This document shows, in pieces, positions 26,237 to 32,634 of a DNA stretch of 64,000 nt. The DNA is taken from NCBI GenBank assembly GCA_016192105.1, contig JACPUV010000008.1:1-64000 (forward strand). The letters run 5' to 3'. How positions within the stretch are numbered: position 1 is the stretch's first letter; every line of letters begins with the position of its first letter. The notes under the pieces are model-generated. The model did no database searches, had not been told where the DNA came from, and saw nothing but the letters and a program-made list of their open reading frames with translations. Source of the DNA: Sphingobacteriales bacterium (GTDB taxonomy: Bacteria > Bacteroidota > Bacteroidia > Chitinophagales > Chitinophagaceae). Position numbers and translations under genes: made by a program.

Positions 26237-26324
26237 TCCGGGTTAATTCAGTTATTGACTTGTTAAGAAAAAGGGCTCTTGCAACCCCATACAGGGGGAT
26301 CTGATCCTATTCCTGTAATTCAAT

Positions 26325-26332
26325 TATCTTTG
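26325..26332 (+). promoter_or_regulatory. -7 box TATCTTTG of the LolA-like gene
   Basis: Exact TAnnTTTG match 30 nt before the ATG at 26363. It lies downstream of an in-frame TTG at 26279 and so argues for the later start. Confidence 0.5.
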
Positions 26333-26362
26333 CGCCGCCTCCGGGCTTTACACAAACACCCA

Positions 26363-27028
26363 ATGATGAAGAAATTATACTTTATTACCGCAATTTGTAC
26401 CCTGCTGACAGCCAGTTCTTTCGCACAAAAGAACCCAACCAAAAACGATCCGGAAGCCAAAAAGATACTGGATGCTGTGAGTGCTAAGTTTAAAACCTTT
26501 ACTTCCGTCCAGGCTGCCTTTTCTTATAAAGTGGAAAATGCAGCGGGCAAGACCCTCTCCTCTAAAAACGGGACGATCTTAATGAAGGGGACAAAATACC
26601 GGCTGAGCTTCGGCGGACAGGAAATATTCTGTAACGGAAGTACCGTTTGGAATTATGATAAAGGGGCCAATGAGGTGACGATTACGAATGTGGATCCTAA
26701 TGGAAATACCATTACCCCCCAGAAATTATTCTCCAATTTTTATGATAAGGATTTTTATTATAGCCTGAACGGAGAAAAAAAAATCGGGAGCAAAACGATC
26801 CAGGAGATTCAGATGACCCCCGTGGATAAAAGCAAATCTTTTCATACGGTGTACCTGCAGATCGATAAAGCCAGCAAGACCATTTACAGCACCAAAGTGC
26901 TTGAGAATGCGGGAAACCGGTATTCTTATACGGTGACTTCGATGAAAACCAATATTCCCGCGGCTGATAACCAGTTTGTATTTGATAAAAGCAAGTACCC
27001 GGGGGTGTCAGTAGAAGACCTGCGTTAA
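26363..27028 (+). CDS. LolA-like outer-membrane lipoprotein carrier protein
   Basis: A 221-residue periplasmic protein with a signal peptide (KKLYFITAICTLLTASSFAQ) and a LolA-type fold: YKVENAAGKTLSSKNGTILMKG, NGSTVWNYDKGANEVTITN and the C-terminal PAADNQFVFDKSKYPGV block. LolA carries lipoproteins from the LolCDE exporter to the outer membrane; in this phylum LolB is generally missing. It follows ftsK by 126 bp with its own promoter; ftsK-lolA order is also common elsewhere. Start is ATG 26363 or the adjacent ATG 26366. Confidence 0.85.
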   Translation: MMKKLYFITAICTLLTASSFAQKNPTKNDPEAKKILDAVSAKFKTFTSVQAAFSYKVENAAGKTLSSKNGTILMKGTKYRLSFGGQEIFCNGSTVWNYDKGANEVTITNVDPNGNTITPQKLFSNFYDKDFYYSLNGEKKIGSKTIQEIQMTPVDKSKSFHTVYLQIDKASKTIYSTKVLENAGNRYSYTVTSMKTNIPAADNQFVFDKSKYPGVSVEDLR

Positions 27029-27040
27029 TAAGCGGTTGTT

Positions 27041-27176
27041 ACAGCAATTGATTTCCCTGTTTTGGATTATTAATTATTAAGTGGCTTAAAGCAGTTGATT
27101 TTCCTGCTTTAGATTATTAATTATTAAAGGGGCTTAAGGGAGTTGATTTCCCTGCTTTAAATTATTAATTATTAGG
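27041..27176. repeat. three tandem 47-48 bp hairpin repeats
   Basis: Three copies of a unit (TTGATTTYCCTGYTTTRRATTATTAATTATTA, written in pieces: TTGATTTYCCTG, YTTTRR, ATTATTAATTATTA) begin at 27048, 27095 and 27143. Each can form a small hairpin around TTGATTT; the stems differ between copies partly in a matching way (ACAG/CTGT, TAAAGCAG/CTGCTTTA, GGGA/TCCC). The spacer lies between the convergent ends of the LolA-like gene and kdsA. Confidence 0.75.
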
Positions 27177-27309
27177 GTCATAAAAGCTGCAAAAAGCCTG
27201 TACCATTTTTGAACGACCCAATAATCAATAATGCTGCTATAGTACAGAATCATGTTTAAACGACTTCAATAATGAATAAGCAGCTTTAAGAAGCTTTCTG
27301 CTATATAAC

Positions 27310-28131
27310 TCACAGCACCGCTTTCCTTATTTTAACCAGTTTTTCCAGTAATTCTTCCAGCAGGTCCAGTTGAAGCATATTTGCCCCGTCGCTTTTGGCT
27401 ACGGCCGGGTTGGGGTGCGTTTCAATAAATAACCCATCAGCGCCCGCAGCGATGGCCGCTTTGGCAATGGTTCCGATCAGCTGGGGATTGCCGCCGGTAA
27501 TACCGCTGGTCTGGTTGGGTTGTTGCAGGGCGTGTGTTACATCCATCAGCACCGGGGCGTTAATCTCCTGCATCCAGGGAATATTCCGGTAGTCAACCAC
27601 CAGGTCCTGGTACCCGAAAGTAGTTCCCCTTTCGGTAAGCATCACTTTCTCATTCCCTGCCTGCCGGATCTTCTCCGCGGCAAATTTCATAGCGGGGCCG
27701 CTGAGGAATTGCCCTTTCTTTACATTGATCACTTTCCCGGTCTCAGCGGCGGCGACCAGGAGGTCCGTCTGGCGGCAGAGAAAAGCAGGTATCTGCAATA
27801 CATCCACATAAGCCGCGGCCAGGGATGCCTCCTCATGAGCATGGATATCGGATACCACCGGCAACTGGTAACGTTCCTTTACTTTTTTCAGTATCTCCAG
27901 CGCTTTCTGGTCACCGAGTCCTGTAAACGAAGTGGCGCTGGTCCGGTTGGCTTTCCGGTAAGAGGCTTTAAAAACATAGGGGATCCCCATTTTTTTGCAA
28001 ATACCCGAGACCCGGTCAGCCACTTCCATAACGAGCTCTTCACTTTCTACCACGCAGGGGCCTGCAAACAGGAAGAAATTCTTTTCATCGTATGACTGGC
28101 CGCGGAACAGGTCCGGAAGAAAATTTTTCAT
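27310..28131 (-). CDS. kdsA: 3-deoxy-8-phosphooctulonate (Kdo-8-P) synthase
   Basis: A 273-residue enzyme that condenses arabinose-5-phosphate with phosphoenolpyruvate to make Kdo-8-phosphate for lipopolysaccharide. Family motifs: FAGPCVVESEE near 23, FKASYRKANRTS near 54, LPVVSDIHAHEEA near 92, MLTERGTTFGYQDLVVDYR near 163 and FIETHPNPAVAKSDGANML near 236. Length is typical. The ATG lies 4 nt after its -7 box. The rest of the Kdo pathway is elsewhere. Confidence 0.96.
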   Translation of the reverse strand: MKNFLPDLFRGQSYDEKNFFLFAGPCVVESEELVMEVADRVSGICKKMGIPYVFKASYRKANRTSATSFTGLGDQKALEILKKVKERYQLPVVSDIHAHEEASLAAAYVDVLQIPAFLCRQTDLLVAAAETGKVINVKKGQFLSGPAMKFAAEKIRQAGNEKVMLTERGTTFGYQDLVVDYRNIPWMQEINAPVLMDVTHALQQPNQTSGITGGNPQLIGTIAKAAIAAGADGLFIETHPNPAVAKSDGANMLQLDLLEELLEKLVKIRKAVL

Positions 28132-28135
28132 GCGG

Positions 28136-28143
28136 CAAAAGTA
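28136..28143 (-). promoter_or_regulatory. -7 box TACTTTTG of kdsA
   Basis: Exact TAnnTTTG match on the minus strand ending 4 nt before the kdsA ATG, predicting a leaderless transcript. Confidence 0.6.
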
Positions 28144-28220
28144 AAACGAAGTTCTGAGTTTTGGTTTTTAAGTTGGAATTTGAAACCCGATCCTTCATCT
28201 TTGCTGTATAATTGCTTGTT

Positions 28221-29165
28221 ATGGTAAGAGATAAGATACTGGTCATCGGTGCTTCCGGCCAGATAGGGGTGGAGCTGACCCTTGCCCTTCGTAAAATTTA
28301 CGGGAATGCCAATGTGATCGCTTCGGACCTGCGGGAGCAGAACCCCTTACTGGAAGGTACCGGCCCCTATGTATCCCTGGATGTAATGAATAAGGAAATG
28401 CTCCATGTGCAGGTCATCCGGCAGCATATCACCCAGATCTACCTGCTGGCCGCCATTCTTTCGGCCACCGGGGAAAAGAACCCCGGCCTGGCCTGGAACC
28501 TGAATATGCAGGGGTTGCTGAATGTACTGGATATTGCCCGGGAAGAAAAACTGTACAAAGTTTACTGGCCTTCTTCTATTGCGGTATTTGGCCCGACTTC
28601 ACCCCGGCAGCATTGTCCGCAGCAAACCGTTATCGAACCTACCACCGTGTACGGGATCAGTAAATATGCGGGAGAGTTCTGGTGCAATTATTTCAACCAC
28701 CGCTTTGGGGTGGATGTCCGGAGTATCCGGTACCCCGGCCTGATCTCGTATAAATCAGCTCCCGGCGGGGGAACGACGGATTACGCCGTGGAGATCTTTC
28801 ATGCAGCGATGGAAGAAAAAAAATACGAATGTTTCCTGCGGGAAGATACCTACCTGCCCATGATGTATATGCCCGATGCGATCCGGGCCACGATTGAATT
28901 GATGGAAGCCCCGGCCAGCAAGATCAGTGTACGCACTTCCTATAATATATCCGGCATGAGTTTCTCGCCTCGGGAGATCGCCGCCGAAATTGAAAAACAT
29001 GTCAGCGGCTTTACGATTTCCTATAAACCGGATTACCGGCAGGCCATAGCCGACAGCTGGCCGCAAAGCATTGATGATTCAGTGGCGAGAGCCGATTGGG
29101 GCTGGAAGGAAGAGTATAACCTGTCTTCTATGACAGCCGATATGCTGAAGAACCTGCACAACTGA
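28221..29165 (+). CDS. NAD-dependent epimerase, L-threonine 3-dehydrogenase-like
   Basis: A 314-residue extended SDR with the NAD motif ILVIGASGQIGVELT at residues 6-20 and the catalytic pair YGISKYAGE (Tyr-xxx-Lys) near 148, after the serine in WPSSIAVFGP. The YPGLISYKSAPGGGTTDYAVEIFH block near 180 is characteristic of the SDR-type L-threonine dehydrogenases that oxidise threonine to 2-amino-3-ketobutyrate. The ATG at 28221 is preferred over a TTG at 28212. No 2-amino-3-ketobutyrate ligase is adjacent, so the substrate is inferred from sequence only. Confidence 0.85.
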   Translation: MVRDKILVIGASGQIGVELTLALRKIYGNANVIASDLREQNPLLEGTGPYVSLDVMNKEMLHVQVIRQHITQIYLLAAILSATGEKNPGLAWNLNMQGLLNVLDIAREEKLYKVYWPSSIAVFGPTSPRQHCPQQTVIEPTTVYGISKYAGEFWCNYFNHRFGVDVRSIRYPGLISYKSAPGGGTTDYAVEIFHAAMEEKKYECFLREDTYLPMMYMPDAIRATIELMEAPASKISVRTSYNISGMSFSPREIAAEIEKHVSGFTISYKPDYRQAIADSWPQSIDDSVARADWGWKEEYNLSSMTADMLKNLHN

Positions 29166-29169
29166 TCGC

Positions 29170-29544
29170 CTATACCTCGTTGAAGAGCTGATGAATGGCC
29201 GCCAGGATAGCAGCCGGTTCAGTGTCTTTCAGCAGGTAGCCGTCGGCGCCGTTTTCCGTCAGCAGGCGGATGAATTTTTCATCCTGATACATACTGATGA
29301 TCAGCACTTTTATTCCCGGATGCTTTTCCCTGATGATCCGCGTGGCTTCCAATCCATCCATTCCCGGCATTTTATAATCCATGAGGATAAGGTCCGGCAG
29401 TTCCTGCTCCATCTTTTGCAGCAGGTCCTTCCCATTATCCGCTTCCATGATTACCTGTAGCCGGTCATCCGAAGATAAGGTAACGTTCAGCCCGTCACGG
29501 TACACACTGTAATCATCAGCAATGGCAATTTTTATCTTAGGCAT
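29170..29544 (-). CDS. receiver-only response regulator
   Basis: A 124-residue receiver domain with all phosphorylation residues (D10/D11, D56 in LMDYKMPG, S84, K106 in YLLKDTEP). It resembles the N-terminal half of NarL-type regulators, which normally continue with a LuxR helix-turn-helix to about 210 residues; here the frame stops at the end of the receiver, 4 bp from the convergent threonine-dehydrogenase gene. It overlaps the upstream kinase gene by 8 bp. It may act by protein contact or as a phosphate sink, or may be a truncated gene. Confidence 0.85.
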   Translation of the reverse strand: MPKIKIAIADDYSVYRDGLNVTLSSDDRLQVIMEADNGKDLLQKMEQELPDLILMDYKMPGMDGLEATRIIREKHPGIKVLIISMYQDEKFIRLLTENGADGYLLKDTEPAAILAAIHQLFNEV

Positions 29545-30346
29545 GTACGGCTGGTTTGGGTTGCACAGGCAGGGTGATCTGTATGGAACATTCCCCGGGT
29601 GTTTTGGAAAAAAGAATGGACCCCTTCAGCAACAGGATCCGGTTGCGGATATTCTTTAGTCCCAGTCCTTCTTTCTGGAAGCTGTAAGTCTCAAAGTCTG
29701 ACTGGCTCAGCCCGTTCCCGTTATGAGCGATCGTAAGACTGAGCTGGTTGTCCCGGAACGTTGAACTGACGGTTAATCTCGTTGCTTCCGCATATTTAAA
29801 GGTGTTGTTGATCAGTTCCTGCAGGATCCTGTACAGGCTGATATCGGTTTCTGAATAGGAATCCGTATAATTTTCATCGAGGCGTGTTTCGGCTTTGATC
29901 ATCGTGCCGCCGGTTACCTGCTGCAGAAAATGACGGATGGCTTCATTCAACCCGAACTCCTTCAGGATATTGCTGTGCAGGTTATGGGAGATGCTCCTTA
30001 TTTTCCGGACAACCTGGTTGAGCAGACCGGCGCCTTTTTCGTGCAGTTGTTTATCTTTTTCATCCAGTAAATCCAGTTTAATACCCAGCAAATGCAGTTT
30101 GGCGGAGGAAAGCATGGCCCCCACTTCATCATGCAGGGTTTCCGCGATCCGGTGCCGCTCGGTTTCTTCGCTGCGGATAGCGGCTTCGATCAGTTGGTTC
30201 TGCTGCTGTTCTTTCAGGAACTCCAGGGCTTTCCGGTGCTGGCGCTTTTTCCGGAAATTGAAGAACACCGCCAGCAGTACGCTGAGCATGAGGCCCAGCA
30301 TCACTGTAATGCCCAGTATGACAATTAAGGTGAGGTTATTATTCAT
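29537..30346 (-). CDS. single-helix NarL-type sensor histidine kinase
   Basis: A 269-residue kinase with one N-terminal membrane helix (about residues 4-27, LIVILGITVMLGLMLSVLLA), HisKA_3 with the phospho-histidine in IAETLHDEVGAMLSSAKLH near 70 and HATPase_c (LQELINNTFKYAEA, GLGLKNIRNRILLLKG). It has no sensor domain of its own. The ATG at 30346 overlaps the end of the upstream 7TM gene by 8 bp, and its own end overlaps the receiver gene by 8 bp. The sensing role is plausibly supplied by the neighbouring 7TM protein. Confidence 0.88.
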   Translation of the reverse strand: MNNNLTLIVILGITVMLGLMLSVLLAVFFNFRKKRQHRKALEFLKEQQQNQLIEAAIRSEETERHRIAETLHDEVGAMLSSAKLHLLGIKLDLLDEKDKQLHEKGAGLLNQVVRKIRSISHNLHSNILKEFGLNEAIRHFLQQVTGGTMIKAETRLDENYTDSYSETDISLYRILQELINNTFKYAEATRLTVSSTFRDNQLSLTIAHNGNGLSQSDFETYSFQKEGLGLKNIRNRILLLKGSILFSKTPGECSIQITLPVQPKPAVHA

Positions 30347-31034
30347 GGAGTACTGTGGGTTGAAAAAATCTGCGTTTTTCCCTGTTTGCATACAATCCGG
30401 CTGCGATGGTCAGCCCGTAAATGATATGAGCGATTCCCAAAATGTTTGAGATTAATATAGCAAACTCATAATTTGTATAAAAGAGGGGAAAAAGAAAAAG
30501 ATAGATGAATAAGTTCATGCTTTCCAGGATGCTGATCGCGATGCAAATATAATAAGCCGGGTGATTCAGGGGAAGGGGTATCTCATCATCGACCATCGCA
30601 TCCAGGAAGAAGGTATGGGTGAAGATCAGCAGCACCGCGCTTTCCGCCAGTACCATGTACGTGCTGAATACAAACACGCTGCCGAGAAACAGGAAATTAA
30701 AAAGGGTGAACAGGATGAACAGGAAAAGGACAACCCGGAGGTATTTGTATTGCTGCAATTGTTTCAGCCGTAACAGGTAAGTGCCAATCATCAGGGGCTT
30801 CAGGATCATCAGCAGGTTATACAATATATTATTGTTCTTAAAGGGCTCCGGTACCCGATAGGTATAATTGGATATATAGGAAGCTATAGCATATAGGAGC
30901 AGGGAAATGCCCAGGAGCCGGATGATGATCCCGATCCCCCCGTCTTTTTGTTTGTATAACAAATAAACGATCAGTGCAACAGCTAGGGGCCATACTTCAG
31001 CCCAGGCAAATAATTTCTTATAAAGGAAATACAT
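30339..31034 (-). CDS. seven-helix membrane protein, possible sensor partner
   Basis: A 231-residue protein with seven hydrophobic segments (starting VWPLAVALIVYLLY, GIIIRLLGISLLLYAIASY, LLMILKPLMIGTYLL, VVLFLFILFTLFNFLFL, TYMVLAESAVLLIFTHTF, ICIAISILESMNLFIYLF, ISNILGIAHIIYGLTIAAG) and a short basic tail (NREKRRF). No known domain is recognised. ATG 31034 is chosen over a TTG at 31055. It is 8 bp after the lipoprotein gene and overlaps the kinase gene, so it probably acts with them. Confidence 0.7.
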   Translation of the reverse strand: MYFLYKKLFAWAEVWPLAVALIVYLLYKQKDGGIGIIIRLLGISLLLYAIASYISNYTYRVPEPFKNNNILYNLLMILKPLMIGTYLLRLKQLQQYKYLRVVLFLFILFTLFNFLFLGSVFVFSTYMVLAESAVLLIFTHTFFLDAMVDDEIPLPLNHPAYYICIAISILESMNLFIYLFLFPLFYTNYEFAILISNILGIAHIIYGLTIAAGLYANREKRRFFQPTVLHE

Positions 31035-31042
31035 AGATAAAT

Positions 31043-31669
31043 TTATTCTTGACAATCAGGCGGGCAGCAATAAGGCGGACAGGGATAGGTTCCGGATGGA
31101 GCCGTTCCTTCCACTTTCCCGTCGGTCACGATTTCAACACGAAAAGTAATATAGGCGGAATTGATACTATATTGTTGCGGGATAAATCGGATAAAGTCAA
31201 AATTCCGTAATGTCCCATCCGGTTTTACCAGGTTCAGCGAATCGATATTGGTCTCGTTATTGGCCAGTATGAGCCGGCCACTGAATGTTTTGGCGGGGCA
31301 GCTGTTGTCAATAGCCAACAGTGTATTACCGGTCAGTTTCACCTCCGTTACGGAAGATCCGGGGTAGGCGGTCAGTTGCATATTGGATTTTATTCCCCCG
31401 GCATCCAGGGTAGTAAACTGCAACAATAAGGTTTTAATCCTGCCCGGACTGCCCGGTTTTGTCCAGCCACTGTCCACCCAGGCCTGCATTTGCGCCTTTG
31501 TCAGGGTCACACAGTTCATTTTGAATTCGTTTTTCGCTGTGGCCGTGCTTCCCGGGTCTCTTTTATTATCTGCGCAACTGATGAGCAGGCTGCTTTGTAA
31601 AAGCAGGGCAATCCATACCGGTGCCGGCAGGATAAAACCGGATTTTCTGAGGTTCGTTAGTTTAAACAT
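31043..31669 (-). CDS. lipoprotein of unknown function with Cys-rich tail
   Basis: A 208-residue protein with a long basic N terminus, a hydrophobic segment and a lipobox (LLISC, Cys32), so it is probably lipid-anchored. The mature part is mostly beta-like (LLLQFTTLDAGG, VTEVKLTGNTLLAI) and ends in a cysteine/proline-rich tail (YPCPPYCCPPDCQE). No family is recognised. It is the first gene of the tightly spaced lipoprotein/7TM/kinase/receiver run, so it could be the extracellular part of a sensor. Confidence 0.65.
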   Translation of the reverse strand: MFKLTNLRKSGFILPAPVWIALLLQSSLLISCADNKRDPGSTATAKNEFKMNCVTLTKAQMQAWVDSGWTKPGSPGRIKTLLLQFTTLDAGGIKSNMQLTAYPGSSVTEVKLTGNTLLAIDNSCPAKTFSGRLILANNETNIDSLNLVKPDGTLRNFDFIRFIPQQYSINSAYITFRVEIVTDGKVEGTAPSGTYPCPPYCCPPDCQE

Positions 31670-31780
31670 AGAACAAAGTTGGGTTATAAATCAGCATTCA
31701 GCCCTTCGCGGGGCTCCCCCGAATGATTAAAATTAGAATAGGATTCCTGATTTACAAAGCTTTTCATACCATTGCCCCTA

Positions 31781-32059
31781 TTACCGGACAATCCGGAAAC
31801 CTTCAAAGGTTTGCAGGACCGCATGGTTGATCACGATCTCCGTTACCCGGGCTGCCGGGGGACCTGTCCTGCACCAGTCACAAAATTCGGTTAGCTGTTC
31901 GCGGGAGCCTGTCGCTACAATGAATACGGACCCATCGGGGTTGTTTTTTATTTCTCCGGTCAATCCGAGTTCCATCGCTTTTTCCCTCGCATGCTTCCTG
32001 AAGAATACACCCTGGACTTTTCCATAAACGATGATTACGAGGGTTTCCTGCACGGTCAA
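31781..32059 (-). CDS. acylphosphatase
   Basis: A protein of about 90 residues that hydrolyses acyl phosphates. The signature YGKVQGVFFRKHA (catalytic Arg) is near residue 12, and the catalytic Asn is in EIKNNPDGSVFIVATG near 37. The start is either TTG at 32059 (overlapping the stop of the upstream MsrC gene) or GTG at 32053; no ATG is available. It is translationally coupled to msrC. Confidence 0.9.
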   Translation of the reverse strand: MTVQETLVIIVYGKVQGVFFRKHAREKAMELGLTGEIKNNPDGSVFIVATGSREQLTEFCDWCRTGPPAARVTEIVINHAVLQTFEGFRIVR

Positions 32060-32529
32060 AAATTTAGCAGTGTGATAATTTCCTCCAGGTATTGCTGATC
32101 GGTAGTATCAAACTGGCTGAGTTCAGTACTATCCGCATCGAGCACGGCCACCACTTCATTGTGGCGGATCACCGGTACCACGATTTCCGACCGGGAACTG
32201 CTGCTGCAGGCAATATGTCCCGGAAATTTCCCGACATCAGGAACGATCAGGGTTTTAGCTTCCGCCCAGCTGCTGCCGCAAACTCCTCTTCCTTTTTTTA
32301 TACGGGTACAGGCCACCGGCCCCTGGAAGGGACCCAGCACCAGTTCATTTTCTTTTACCACATAAAAACCTACCCAAAGCCAGCCAAACTGCTCTTTCAG
32401 GGCCGCTGCCGTATTGGCCAGGTTGGCGACCAGGTCATTTTCCCCTTCCAGCAATCCACGGATCTGCGGAATAAGGGACTGGTATTGTTCTTCCTTGCTG
32501 CCATAAAGGATCGCTAAATCTTCTGCCAT
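32056..32529 (-). CDS. msrC: free methionine-(R)-sulfoxide reductase (GAF-domain)
   Basis: A 157-residue GAF-domain enzyme of the fRMsr/YebR type that reduces free methionine-R-sulfoxide. Features: WLWVGFYVV near 49, GPFQGPVACTRIKKGRGVCG near 67 with two catalytic-type cysteines, the third cysteine in PGHIACSSSSRSEIVVP near 108 and VLDADSTELSQFD near 128. It overlaps the acylphosphatase start, so the pair form a short operon. A near-match -7 box (TATCTTTA) lies 4 nt before the ATG. Confidence 0.92.
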   Translation of the reverse strand: MAEDLAILYGSKEEQYQSLIPQIRGLLEGENDLVANLANTAAALKEQFGWLWVGFYVVKENELVLGPFQGPVACTRIKKGRGVCGSSWAEAKTLIVPDVGKFPGHIACSSSSRSEIVVPVIRHNEVVAVLDADSTELSQFDTTDQQYLEEIITLLNF

Positions 32530-32634
32530 ACGGTAAAGATAAGCCGGGCGGTTTGGTTTTTCGGCCAGGAAGCACCGGGCCGTGAAATAAACGAATTCTT
32601 TTACTGCGTATCTTTCATTCGTAAATCCATTATT

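Noticed and set aside
27041..27176. Possible CRISPR array
   Set aside because: The units are directly abutting 47-48 bp repeats without spacers, and there are no cas genes in the window.
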